Assembly: GCA_013298215.1 (NCBI GenBank)
Contig: JAAFKE010000027.1
Coordinates: 1 to 50,596 of the forward strand
From: Cytophagales bacterium
GTDB lineage: Bacteria; Bacteroidota; Bacteroidia; Cytophagales; Spirosomataceae
Reading direction: 5' to 3'
DNA length: 50,596 bases
Part shown: piece after piece, positions 42,868 to 50,596 of the stretch
Layout of the letters: the number at the start of each line of letters is the position of its first letter
Numbering within the stretch: the first letter of the stretch is position 1
Notes under the pieces: generated by a model
Databases searched by the model: none
The model's input: the letters and a program-made list of their open reading frames with translations, nothing else
Told to the model about the DNA's origin: nothing
Position numbers and translations under genes: made by a program

Positions 42868-44457
42868 ATGCCACAGTTCGATTTTCTCGTTATCGGTTCA
42901 GGAATTGCTGGCTTGAGCTACTCGCTTAAATTGGCACAGTATTTCGACGAGCGAAAACAAGACGTAAGAATTGCCGTTATTACCAAGGTTCGTGCCGACG
43001 AAACCAACACCAAGTACGCCCAAGGAGGCATAGCGGCAGTGTGGTCGGAAGATGATTCTTTCCAAAAGCACATTGAAGATACCATGGTGGCGGGCGATTT
43101 TTTGAACGACCGAAAAGTGGTTGAAATCGTTGTGACTGAGGCTCCCCAGCGCATCAGTGAGCTCATTGGCTACGGCACGCGGTTCGACAAAGAACACCAA
43201 GGAAACGAATACGATTTGGCCAAAGAGGGCGGCCACTCCGACCACCGAATCTTGCATTTTAAGGACGTGACGGGAGCCGAAATTGAGCGTGCCCTTTTGG
43301 AGAGCGTGGCGCGGTTTCCGTCGATCGAGATTTTTACCCATTATTTTGCCGTAGATCTCATCACGATGCACCACCTGGGGCAGACGGTGCACCGCTACGA
43401 TACCCACAACCAGTGCTTTGGCGCGTATGTTTTGAACACCAAAACCGACGAGGTAGAAAGGTTTTTGGCCAAAACCACCATGCTTGCCACTGGTGGCGTG
43501 GGCAGTATTTACCAAAGTACCACCAACCCGACCATCGCCACCGGCGACGGCATTGCGATGGCCTACCGCGCCAAGGCCATCTGCAAAGACATGGAGTTTA
43601 TTCAGTTCCATCCCACGGCACTTTACGAACCAGGCAAGAAACCCAACTTTCTCATATCGGAAGCCGTGCGCGGTTTTGGTGGAATTTTGAGAAATAAAAA
43701 AGGAGCTACCTTCATGGAAAATTACGACGCGCGGCTGTCGCTCGCCCCGCGCGACGTGGTGGCGCGGTCGATTGACTCGGAGATGAAAAAATACGGCGAT
43801 CAGCACGTGTACATCGACGTGACGCACTGCGACTACGATAAGTTTGTGGATCATTTTCCGAACATAACCGCCTACTGCAAAGACAAACTGGGGCTCGACC
43901 TCCGCAAAGATTACATCCCGGTGGTGCCAGCGCAGCATTACATGTGCGGAGGCGTGCGGGTGAACGAACACGGCCAAACAAACATAAATTATTTGTACGC
44001 AGCTGGCGAGTGTGCCTGCACGGGCTTGCACGGAGCCAACCGGCTGGCATCGAACTCGCTGCTGGAGGCCATTGTTTTTGGCCACCGCGCCTACCTGAAA
44101 ACGATCGAGAACTACGAGGCGGCGAAAATTCCCGATGCAATTCCCGAATGGAACGACGACAAAACAACCCACCCCGAAGAACTGGTGTTGGTGTCGGAGA
44201 TTACCCGCGAGTTGGAGTCGATCATGTCTAATTACGTGGGAATTGTGCGCACCAATCGGCGGCTTGCCCGGGCGATGGGTCGCTTAGAACTGATCTACAA
44301 AGAGCACGAAGAGTTGTACCGGCAGTCGAACGTGTCTTTGCCAGTATCTGAGCTGCGCAACATGATCGAAGTGTCGTATTTAATTATAAAAATGGCCATG
44401 GCTCGCCGCGAAAACGTGGGCTTGCACTACAATTCTGACAATGTGGCTTCTAAGTAA
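42868..44457 (+). CDS. nadB: L-aspartate oxidase
   Basis: 529-aa FAD enzyme of NAD synthesis (aspartate to iminoaspartate). Signatures: the FAD-binding LVIGSGIAGLSYSLKL, ETNTKYAQGGIAAVW, HSDHRILHFKDVTGAEIERA, ATGGVGSIYQSTTNP, FIQFHPTALY, HYMCGGVRVNEHGQTN and the C-terminal ECACTGLHGANRLASNSLLE. nadA and nadC are not adjacent. It is followed closely by era (11 bp). Confidence 0.95.
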   Translation: MPQFDFLVIGSGIAGLSYSLKLAQYFDERKQDVRIAVITKVRADETNTKYAQGGIAAVWSEDDSFQKHIEDTMVAGDFLNDRKVVEIVVTEAPQRISELIGYGTRFDKEHQGNEYDLAKEGGHSDHRILHFKDVTGAEIERALLESVARFPSIEIFTHYFAVDLITMHHLGQTVHRYDTHNQCFGAYVLNTKTDEVERFLAKTTMLATGGVGSIYQSTTNPTIATGDGIAMAYRAKAICKDMEFIQFHPTALYEPGKKPNFLISEAVRGFGGILRNKKGATFMENYDARLSLAPRDVVARSIDSEMKKYGDQHVYIDVTHCDYDKFVDHFPNITAYCKDKLGLDLRKDYIPVVPAQHYMCGGVRVNEHGQTNINYLYAAGECACTGLHGANRLASNSLLEAIVFGHRAYLKTIENYEAAKIPDAIPEWNDDKTTHPEELVLVSEITRELESIMSNYVGIVRTNRRLARAMGRLELIYKEHEELYRQSNVSLPVSELRNMIEVSYLIIKMAMARRENVGLHYNSDNVASK

Positions 44458-44468
44458 AACCAAATACA

Positions 44469-45392
44469 ATGATTGAAGAAAACCAAGTAGTACCCGTTTC
44501 GAAAGACCACCGCGCGGGTTTTGTAAGTATAGTGGGCAAACCCAACGTGGGCAAATCGACGCTGATGAACCTGCTGGTGGGCGAAAAACTCTCCATCATC
44601 ACCTCCAAGGCCCAGACCACCCGCCACCGCATTATGGGAATTCTTAACGGAACCCACAACGGCGACGATTTCCAGTTGGTATATTCCGACACGCCAGGTA
44701 TTATTCGCCCCGTTTATAAACTCCACGAGTCGATGATGGAGTTTGTGCACGGCTCGCTCGAAGATGCCGACGTGGTGCTGTTTGTAACCGATATTTTTGA
44801 ACAATACGACGAAGACGAGGCCGTCGAAATGCTCCGCGTGGTGGACGGAACGGTGGTGTTGCTCATCAATAAAATGGACTTAGCCACCCCCGAACAGCTT
44901 GAAGAAAAAATAGCTTATTGGAAAGAAAAACTGTCGGTATTTGCCATTATTCCGATTTCGGCTCTTGAGAATACCAACATCGAAAAGGTCTTCGATGCCA
45001 TCATGGAGCTGCTGCCGATTCACCCGCCGTATTTCCCCAAGGATGAGCTGACGGATAAGTCCGAGCGGTTTTTTGCGTCGGAGATTATTCGCGAAAAAAT
45101 ATTTTTGAACTACAAAAAAGAAGTGCCATACAGTTCGGAGGTCATCGTGACGGAGTTCAAACACAAACCCGATATTTTGGTGATCCGGGCCGAAATATTG
45201 GTCGAGCGCCAGACCCAAAAAGGTATTATCATTGGCGACAAGGGAACGATGCTCAAAAAATTGGGCGTGGAGGCCCGCGAGGACTTGGAGGCGTTTTTTG
45301 AGAAAAAAGTGTTTTTAGAAACCTTCGTAAAAGTAATGCCCGACTGGCGCAGCAAAGATATTTTGCTCCACCGCCTGGGCTACATCGAATAA
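44469..45392 (+). CDS. era: GTPase Era
   Basis: 307 aa. GTPase motifs are GKPNVGKS (23-30), the T of KAQTTRHR, DTPG and NKMD. The C-terminal KH domain has VEREQTQK-like VERQTQKGIIIGDKGTMLKK and the family ending VKVMPDWRSKDILLHRLGY. Era assists 16S rRNA 3'-end maturation and 30S assembly. Confidence 0.97.
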   Translation: MIEENQVVPVSKDHRAGFVSIVGKPNVGKSTLMNLLVGEKLSIITSKAQTTRHRIMGILNGTHNGDDFQLVYSDTPGIIRPVYKLHESMMEFVHGSLEDADVVLFVTDIFEQYDEDEAVEMLRVVDGTVVLLINKMDLATPEQLEEKIAYWKEKLSVFAIIPISALENTNIEKVFDAIMELLPIHPPYFPKDELTDKSERFFASEIIREKIFLNYKKEVPYSSEVIVTEFKHKPDILVIRAEILVERQTQKGIIIGDKGTMLKKLGVEAREDLEAFFEKKVFLETFVKVMPDWRSKDILLHRLGYIE

Positions 45393-45433
45393 AAAACACC
45401 TTTTTTCGTTATCTCACACCAAAACTCTAACCA

Positions 45434-46054
45434 ATGTCAGTTACTCTTGCGCTTATTGTAAGCACCTGTATTGCCAGTTTTTACGCCTGGCAAAACCCGT
45501 CTTTTCTTCAGGGTTGGATGCTCAACCCGTACCGAGTGGTACAAAAAAAGGAGTACTACCGCTTCATTACGTCGGGGTTTGTGCACGCCGACACGGGCCA
45601 CCTTTTTTTCAACATGATTTCACTATATTTCATCGGCGAAGGCATCGAAGCTTTGTTCATATCGCTTTTTAGAGGCAACGGCCAGCTGCTCTACCTGCTG
45701 TTGTACTTGGCGGGCGTAATTATTTCGGACGTGCCAACTTTTCTCAAAAATCGCAATAATTCCAACTACAACTCTTTGGGGGCATCGGGGGCGGTTTCTG
45801 CGGTGCTCTTTGCGGCCATTTTATACCTGCCACTCATGCGGGTGTGCTTGTATTTTGCCATTTGTATGCCAGGATTTTTGTTTGGAGTCTTGTATTTGGG
45901 GTATTCTTTTTACCAGTCGCGGCAGGGTGGGGGCTACGTAAACCACGACGCGCACCTCTACGGAGCCATTTTTGGTTTGTTTTTCATGGCCGTTCTCATG
46001 CCCGAAGCTGTCCCAAACTTTTTTACCCAAGTAGGTTCGTGGAGTCCATTTTAG
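45434..46054 (+). CDS. Rhomboid-family intramembrane serine protease
   Basis: 206 aa with six membrane helices. The catalytic serine is Ser118 in LGASGAVSAV, the catalytic histidine His174 in HDAHLYGAIFG, and HLFFN (His56, Asn60) supplies the oxyanion pocket. The dyad appears intact. The substrate is unknown. Confidence 0.9.
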   Translation: MSVTLALIVSTCIASFYAWQNPSFLQGWMLNPYRVVQKKEYYRFITSGFVHADTGHLFFNMISLYFIGEGIEALFISLFRGNGQLLYLLLYLAGVIISDVPTFLKNRNNSNYNSLGASGAVSAVLFAAILYLPLMRVCLYFAICMPGFLFGVLYLGYSFYQSRQGGGYVNHDAHLYGAIFGLFFMAVLMPEAVPNFFTQVGSWSPF

Positions 46055-46114
46055 CCCCAAACTGTCGAATCAAAAACAATTGTCTCTAAACTAAAACCAG
46101 CAACTACATTTAAT

Positions 46115-46849
46115 ATGGTACCACACGACGACGACGAAGTAAGAATCAAAGAGGCTTTTGATGTGAGCGACGTTGAGAAAGATTGGAGCGAGATAAAAAG
46201 TGATAATTCGTGGACTATTTTCAAGGTAATGGCCGAATTTGTGGAGGGTTTCGACAAGCTCTCCAAGATGGGGCCGTGCGTGTCAATTTTTGGGTCGGCG
46301 CGCACCAAGTCAGATAATCCGTACTATAAAATGGCGGAGGAAATTGCCAGTAAATTGGTCAAAAAAGGCTACGGAGTCATTACGGGCGGTGGCCCGGGCA
46401 TTATGGAGGCGGGCAACAAGGGCGCATACAAAGCCAAAAAAAGCAAATCAGTTGGCCTCAATATTCACTTGCCCTTCGAGCAGTTTAGCAATAAATACAT
46501 CGATACGGCCAAAAATATCAATTTCGATTTTTTCTTCGTCCGCAAAGTAATGTTCGTTCGCTACTCGCAGGGTTTCGTGGTTATGCCAGGTGGTTTGGGA
46601 ACAATGGATGAGCTTTTTGAGGCCCTTACGCTGATTCAGACCAAAAAAATTGGCCGCTTTCCGATTGTGCTCGTTGGCAAAAGCTACTGGTCGGGGCTGG
46701 TAGCCTGGATCAAAACATCGATGCTCGAGGCCGAACAAAACATCAATCCCGAAGATTTGAACCTGTTCAGCCTCGTTGATACCGCCGACGAGGCCGTCAA
46801 AGTGATCGACGACTTTTATGCCAAGTACAACTTCAAGCCTAACTTTTAA
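46115..46849 (+). CDS. LOG-family (TIGR00730) nucleoside phosphoribohydrolase-like protein
   Basis: 244-aa Rossmann-fold protein. The family core is VISIFGSAR-like SIFGSARTKSDNPYYKMAEE, GGGPGIMEAGNKGAYKAKKS and VVMPGGLGTMDELFEAL (PGGxGTxxE). Such proteins release bases from nucleoside monophosphates (cytokinin-activating in plants); they were once misnamed lysine decarboxylases. It is convergent with the ComEA-like gene. Confidence 0.88.
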   Translation: MVPHDDDEVRIKEAFDVSDVEKDWSEIKSDNSWTIFKVMAEFVEGFDKLSKMGPCVSIFGSARTKSDNPYYKMAEEIASKLVKKGYGVITGGGPGIMEAGNKGAYKAKKSKSVGLNIHLPFEQFSNKYIDTAKNINFDFFFVRKVMFVRYSQGFVVMPGGLGTMDELFEALTLIQTKKIGRFPIVLVGKSYWSGLVAWIKTSMLEAEQNINPEDLNLFSLVDTADEAVKVIDDFYAKYNFKPNF

Positions 46850-46873
46850 ACGGCTCATTGTTTGGCTTTGAAC

Positions 46874-47824
46874 CTAAAATTCGAGGTAAGGCGCTAACTT
46901 TTTAACGGTTTCGGGCCTCAGAATTTTAATTTTTAGTAAGTCGCCTACTGCCTTAAAGTTGCCGTGCTGCTGGCGGTAGGCCACAATAACCGCCGCTTGT
47001 TTGGCGGTTATGTACTGGTGTTTGTCGAGCACCTCGGCGGTGGCGGTGTTCACGTTCAGTTTTCGAGCGGGGGTTTGTATGAGCGCATATTTTTTGAGCT
47101 CGATCATGGCCAAAGAGTCAATCCCAAAAACGTCGGTGTACTGGTCTTGCGACACAAACCCGCCCAATCCGTCGCGCAGTTTAATGATCCGATCGGCAGA
47201 CTTCGACCCAATACCCCGCAGTTTAATGAGCTCGGTGGTGTCGGCGGTGTTCACATCAAAAACAACAAAAACGGGTTTTGCGGGCACGTAACTGGGTTTG
47301 AAAAACGCCCGATTGTCGCCTGAGGTCTCCGAGCTGCGCACCGAAGCAGCACCGTCGTTGGCTATCGTCATGAACGGTTCGAGGCGAGCGTAATCATCGG
47401 GCGGAAAATCGTAGATGCGACGCAGGTCTGATTTTTCACGAAATACGCCCCCCTTGGCGCGGTATTTAATAATGCGTTCGGCCAGGTATTTTCTCAATCC
47501 CAATTGCTGCCACTGCTCAACCGAAATTTTATTGGGATCGAAGTAAAACAGCTTTGCACTGCGCTCAACATCGGCCCGATCGGGCTCAAACCGCGAATAC
47601 TTGGTTTTTACGGGTTGCATGGCCTCCAAAGTCGCCAAAATACTGTCGTATTTTTTGCTGTCGGCGGCTGTAATCGGCGGCGGGTTTTCGGTGGCCCAGC
47701 GCCGGTACACGAAAGGGGCGAGCAAAAATGCGAAAATGAGCAGCATCATTGCCACAAACCCCCGCGCTTGTTTTTGGCTAATCCCAAAGTAGTCTCTGAT
47801 CGCGAACAGGAGTTTGTCTAACAT
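46874..47824 (-). CDS. ComEA-like helix-hairpin-helix protein
   Basis: 316 aa with one N-terminal membrane helix (about 23-41). Several HhH units follow: WQQLGLRKYLAERIIKYRAK, LIKLRGIGSKSADRIIKLRD and LNVNTATAEVLDKHQYITAK with GxG hairpins. It should bind DNA non-specifically on the outer face of the inner membrane, as ComEA does in DNA uptake, or serve repair. No other competence genes are nearby. Confidence 0.82.
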   Translation of the reverse strand: MLDKLLFAIRDYFGISQKQARGFVAMMLLIFAFLLAPFVYRRWATENPPPITAADSKKYDSILATLEAMQPVKTKYSRFEPDRADVERSAKLFYFDPNKISVEQWQQLGLRKYLAERIIKYRAKGGVFREKSDLRRIYDFPPDDYARLEPFMTIANDGAASVRSSETSGDNRAFFKPSYVPAKPVFVVFDVNTADTTELIKLRGIGSKSADRIIKLRDGLGGFVSQDQYTDVFGIDSLAMIELKKYALIQTPARKLNVNTATAEVLDKHQYITAKQAAVIVAYRQQHGNFKAVGDLLKIKILRPETVKKLAPYLEF

Positions 47825-48042
47825 TGTATTTACACTTTTTTTTACTGGTGCCGCCTTAGGAACATAAAATAAATAAGTAGTTGGATTTTGACATATAAAT
47901 AGCTGATTGCCAAGCGTTATTCAACCACTCAATAATTCAATAATTCAAAACTCATTCCTTATGTGTAGCAAAGTTATATTATTTTACCCTTGATTTAGGC
48001 CAATGAAGGATAACTTTTGTGGAAAGAGAAAAAATATATGCC
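47825..48042. other. Non-coding interval left of the DUF6934/XRE operon
   Basis: AT-rich DNA with no plausible gene. An exact TAACTTTG box on the minus strand (47969-47976) could be the promoter of the ComEA-like gene, about 145 bp away. The short repeats TTGAATTATTG near 47920-47950 resemble AT-rich stretches after 20960 and 35638, but weakly. Confidence 0.45.
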
Positions 48043-48099
48043 GTTGCAAAAGATGCAATCGGACGCGCCACTGGCCTTTATTTTGCAATCGTTGCAAAA
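48043..48099. promoter_or_regulatory. Palindromic operator-like sites upstream of the DUF6934/XRE operon
   Basis: TTTTGCAA-TCG-TTGCAAAA (48081-48099) is a perfect 8-bp palindrome. The half-site GTTGCAAAA also occurs at 48043-48051, followed by TGCAATC. Repeated palindromic half-sites upstream of an operon with its own XRE regulator suggest autoregulation. The site lies about 40 bp upstream of the -33 box. Confidence 0.45.
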
Positions 48100-48141
48100 C
48101 AACCCAAAGCTATTTAGGCAGTTTCGGAGACGAAAAAACTT

Positions 48142-48173
48142 TTTGTTAATGAATAAGTTAAGTAGTAGATTTG
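48142..48173 (+). promoter_or_regulatory. Consensus promoter, probably giving a leaderless mRNA
   Basis: TTTG (48142-48145), a 20-bp spacer and TAGATTTG (48166-48173) match the Bacteroidota -33/-7 elements. The ATG at 48180 is only 6 bp past the -7 box, so transcription should start at or next to the start codon. Confidence 0.65.
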
Positions 48174-48179
48174 CAATTG

Positions 48180-48623
48180 ATGGAACAACACCGCTACGAT
48201 TTTGAAACCGACACCACAGCCACCACTTACGAATTTGTGAGTGAGGGCAAGAAAGGGAATATAAAGAAACTGGTCATGTTTCAAGCCATGCGTTTAGAAA
48301 ATTACTATAATTTGGCCTTTGGCGATGAAGATACCTTAACCAACGACCTCAACGACTTGGCAGTGAGCAACAACGGGGATACAAACATGGTACTGGCTAC
48401 GGTTGCGGCTACGGTCATAGACTTTACCAACCGTTACCCCGATGCGTGGGTATTTGCCACTGGTAGTACCCCTGCACGTACCCGTTTGTATAGAATAGGT
48501 ATTGCCAACAACCTCAACGAAGTAGAAGGCTTGTTTGAGGTTTTGGGTTTAATCAATGAATATTGGCACACATTCGAGAAAAATACCAACTACGAAGCAT
48601 TTTTGATAAAACGCAAATCTTAA
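48180..48623 (+). CDS. DUF6934-family protein, putative toxin of a two-gene module
   Basis: 147 aa, soluble. The N-terminal RYDFETDTTATTYEFVSEGK followed by GKKGNIKKLVMFQAM, the central YNLAFGDED and DLAVSNNGDTNMVLATVAAT, and the C-terminal WVFATGSTPARTRLYRIGI are the conserved blocks of this Bacteroidota family. Function is unknown. It is first in an operon with an XRE regulator (5-bp gap), the gene order of HigBA-type toxin-antitoxin pairs, and that context is the only evidence for a toxin role. I use the ATG at 48180; a TTG at 48171 lies in the promoter. Confidence 0.75.
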   Translation: MEQHRYDFETDTTATTYEFVSEGKKGNIKKLVMFQAMRLENYYNLAFGDEDTLTNDLNDLAVSNNGDTNMVLATVAATVIDFTNRYPDAWVFATGSTPARTRLYRIGIANNLNEVEGLFEVLGLINEYWHTFEKNTNYEAFLIKRKS

Positions 48624-48628
48624 AGACA

Positions 48629-48973
48629 ATGAAAACAGGAACACGCGATTTAAAAGCTACTTACAGCCCCGACCTTGACCAATACGCAGGAAAGGTACTT
48701 TTTAAGGAAAAGTTGGATAAAGCAAATGAGATAATGGCAAGGGTAGGAACACCTACTAAACAGCAATCAGACCGCCGCGCGGCCATTGACCTTTGCGAAA
48801 CCCTCAAAGCGCACCGCCTCCGCCACCAACTTACCCAAACCCAACTGGCCGAGCGCGTGGGTATGCAGAAAGAATTTATATCGCGCATCGAAAACGGCAA
48901 GGTGGACGTGCAGCTATCTACCTTCCTGAAAATCGTGGAGGGTTTGGGCTTGACGATGACCGTAACGGAGTAA
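48629..48973 (+). CDS. XRE-family transcriptional regulator, HigA-like
   Basis: 114 aa. Residues about 57-112 form a lambda-repressor-like helix-turn-helix (LKAHRLRHQLTQTQLAERVG, then MQKEFISRIENGKVDVQLST and FLKIVEGLGL). The end resembles HigA/HipB-type antitoxins. The N-terminal 55 residues are unassigned and may contact the DUF6934 partner. It lies 5 bp after the DUF6934 gene, so it is co-transcribed. Confidence 0.85.
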   Translation: MKTGTRDLKATYSPDLDQYAGKVLFKEKLDKANEIMARVGTPTKQQSDRRAAIDLCETLKAHRLRHQLTQTQLAERVGMQKEFISRIENGKVDVQLSTFLKIVEGLGLTMTVTE

Positions 48974-49297
48974 TTTTTAACACGAAGGACTTTTTTTGCC
49001 TAATAACTACGTGGTCTTGACCGCAACCCGCTGTTAGGAGTACCTCCGTGCGCGCGAAACGCGCACCCACAAATCACCGACATGACCTCCACCCATAAAA
49101 TGACTTTTAAAGAACTTAGAGCCAAATACGAAACAAACGGATTGCTATTTATACACAAGTGAAATTGGTTTTCGGATTACTGTTTTCTAAAAACATGCAT
49201 AGAGACCTGATTCTGCTATTTTTAAGATTTTAAAACCCCAAAACCACTTTCACTCCAGTATAGAGATCAATTTTTCGGCTTACCACATTACAATTCA
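48974..49297. other. Non-coding interval with small hairpins
   Basis: 324 bp without a convincing gene. GGAG-TAC-CTCC (49037-49047) and the GC hairpin GTGCGCG-CGAAA-CGCGCAC (49048-49066) follow each other and may terminate or fold the operon transcript. A 26-codon frame at 49082-49162 (MTSTHKMTFKELRAKYETNG then LLFIHK) looks like the start of a truncated gene, without recognisable family. Confidence 0.4.
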
Positions 49298-50497
49298 ATG
49301 GCTGATAAAGTATCTATTGGTACAGTAGAATTTGACCATGATGACTGGTTAAGTAACGGCAGCGCTGGCAAATACGTGGGCAACATCCGAAGAAAAAACG
49401 ATTCTTATCTTAAGCCTTGCGGGTTCAACCAAACTCTACAATTGTGCCAACCCATGGGGCAAACCGTCGGAAGCCCCAAAAGCCCGTCAGATGAAGTCAA
49501 TGCAGCTATCAAAAGTCCAACCCACTATGTTATCGTAAAAGAATTAGCCGTATTTTTTAGGCCCGCCGAGGGCGAAAAACAAAAAATAGAAGCTACCCAA
49601 AAAGAATTTGTGGAAAAACAAGGCCGATTTTTCTTTGAAGAGTTTAAAGCACGCTACAATAAATTGGGAGAAAAATCAAAATATCAAGGAGAACAATTTG
49701 TAAATTTTATTTTAGACAAAGAACCTCCTTTGATAGAATCTCAACTTGATGACTGGTTATATTGGGACGAAACACACAGGCCAATTCAGTTTAAGCGCAA
49801 ATTAATGGTAGGAGCAAATGCCCCCACCCTCGACAACGTACGGAAATTGTATAATTCAGATGACCACGAAAAAACCTGGTTTTACAGTTGGGTGCAGCCG
49901 CAAATTTTAGATGAAGAATACTACGACACTGCCGAAACGTTATTGTGCGGTATTTTGATGTTTAAAGAATGGTTGAAAGATAAAGAAACAAATGATTCAT
50001 TCTTAGATGAGTTGATTATCGCTTGCCAAAAATTACAGTCAGACAAAACATATAAGAAAACCCAAGAAAATAATGATTTAGAAAATTCACGAAATCGTTT
50101 TGTGAGAAATATGTTACGGCAAAAAGGGTTTGAGGTTCATGATCAAACACAAGAGGGAGAGTCACCAACTGGTAAGCAAAGCGGCGAAATAGATATTTTG
50201 ATAACTAAAAATAACTCCCCCAAATACATAATAGAGGCACTGAATTTATCCGGGCTAAGTACAAGCTACTTACAAAATCACGTAAGAAAGTTGGAAGATA
50301 AATACGATAAATGGGGGCTACGTGAAAAATATATACTTGTTTACGCAGACCTAAAAAATGGCACTTTCGATACTTTTGTAAAGAAATATAAACTTTATAT
50401 TGAGAGTGAATGCCAATTTAAATTCGCCTGCATTGGTGATATAAAGGAAGTGGAATACGAAAATACCGCTATTAGAGTATGTTTGGGATTTGAATAA
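49298..50497 (+). CDS. Uncharacterised protein with PD-(D/E)XK-like C-terminal domain
   Basis: 399 aa, soluble, no signal peptide. The N-terminal 240 residues are unassigned, mostly helical and charged. The C-terminal part (about 262-380) has a restriction-endonuclease-like order: helix with Glu262 (LENSRNRFVRNMLRQKGFEV), then Asp299 in SGEIDILI, then Glu313 in YIIEALNLSG, where the usual lysine two residues later is Leu315-Asn316. A long helix (YLQNHVRKLEDKYDKWGL) and YILVYADLK follow. This resembles nuclease-like domains at the C-termini of bacterial defence proteins. Nuclease activity is uncertain. The gene is visibly AT-richer than its neighbours, which suggests transfer. Confidence 0.65.
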   Translation: MADKVSIGTVEFDHDDWLSNGSAGKYVGNIRRKNDSYLKPCGFNQTLQLCQPMGQTVGSPKSPSDEVNAAIKSPTHYVIVKELAVFFRPAEGEKQKIEATQKEFVEKQGRFFFEEFKARYNKLGEKSKYQGEQFVNFILDKEPPLIESQLDDWLYWDETHRPIQFKRKLMVGANAPTLDNVRKLYNSDDHEKTWFYSWVQPQILDEEYYDTAETLLCGILMFKEWLKDKETNDSFLDELIIACQKLQSDKTYKKTQENNDLENSRNRFVRNMLRQKGFEVHDQTQEGESPTGKQSGEIDILITKNNSPKYIIEALNLSGLSTSYLQNHVRKLEDKYDKWGLREKYILVYADLKNGTFDTFVKKYKLYIESECQFKFACIGDIKEVEYENTAIRVCLGFE

Positions 50498-50551
50498 TTT
50501 GTGATAAATAAAGAATCGGCTTATCTTGTGATTGACAAAAAACATAAGATA

Positions 50552-50596
50552 ATGAAAACAAATTTCTCTGAATTCACCGATTCTCAATGGCAAGTT
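50552..50596 (+). CDS. Partial IS5-type transposase N-terminus (cut by the window end)
   Basis: Only the first 15 codons are visible (MKTNFSEFTDSQWQV). The FTDSQWQV pattern is the usual start of IS5-family transposases with a DUF4096-like N-terminus. TTATCTT (50521-50527) and AAGATAA (50546-50552) form an inverted repeat just before the start and may belong to the element's end. Too little is visible for a firm call. Confidence 0.45.
   Translation, partial: MKTNFSEFTDSQWQV

Noticed and set aside
42898-44172. 424-codon minus-strand frame inside nadB
   Set aside because: Long but antisense to a complete aspartate oxidase; it arises from the codon bias of the sense gene.
48017-48205. 62-codon plus-strand frame before the DUF6934 gene
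   Set aside because: It covers the palindromes and the consensus promoter and overlaps the DUF6934 start; no family is recognisable.

Overview
The window looks like chromosomal DNA of a Bacteroidota bacterium, most likely of the Cytophagales (Spirosomataceae/Cytophagaceae type). The evidence is a SusC/SusD pair, a PorT gliding/type IX secretion protein beside ubiE, BshA of bacillithiol synthesis, several Bacteroidota-only families (DUF5723-, DUF5522- and DUF6934-like), promoter boxes of the TAnnTTTG type, many TTG starts and few Shine-Dalgarno sites. Family names come from recognising motifs by eye; no search was run.

Layout. 1-240: a 54-bp tandem array made from the 3' end of the adjacent tRNA-Ala(GGC). 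425-2057: hldE/rfaE2-like adenylyltransferase, YugP-like zinc protease and aroQ. 2132-4292 (minus): an ECF sigma factor overlapping a large protein with an inner-membrane anchor and a barrel-like C-terminus. 4509-8891: a lipoprotein, a DUF5522 protein, prfB with its +1 frameshift site, an aspartate aminotransferase, an unknown protein and a solitary infC. 9068-11862: a small secreted protein, a LytS-type kinase and a histidine phosphatase, a hotdog thioesterase and tRNA-Val(TAC). 11975-15696 (minus): DUF5723-like protein, LolA-like secreted protein, ubiE and porT. 16079-18361: an attenuator-like leader, a DUF11 surface protein and an outer-membrane barrel. 18378-26041: MFS, UbiA-family prenyltransferase, smpB, HNH protein, REP-like hairpins, TraB/GumN protein, membrane protein, GNAT-like protein, rsmG, cobA.

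26376-35638: PiT phosphate transporter, orphan barstar, acetoacetate-decarboxylase-like protein, a FecR-type anti-sigma factor, an RsmI-like methyltransferase and the SusC/SusD pair. 36166-40888: a cytochrome c maturation operon ccmBCDEF with its own strong promoter; its CcmE carries the CxxxY form of the heme-binding motif. 40992-47824: bshA, a stand-alone nuoB, nadB, era, rhomboid protease, LOG-family protein and a ComEA-like helix-hairpin-helix protein.

47825-50596 is the accessory end: a leaderless-looking DUF6934 + XRE/HigA-like operon with palindromic sites upstream (a candidate toxin-antitoxin module), an AT-rich gene with a PD-(D/E)XK-like C-terminal domain, and the first codons of what looks like an IS5-type transposase. 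The strongest candidates for something undescribed are this module, the tRNA-derived tandem array, the REP-like hairpin family and the inner-to-outer-membrane regulator at 2132-3691.
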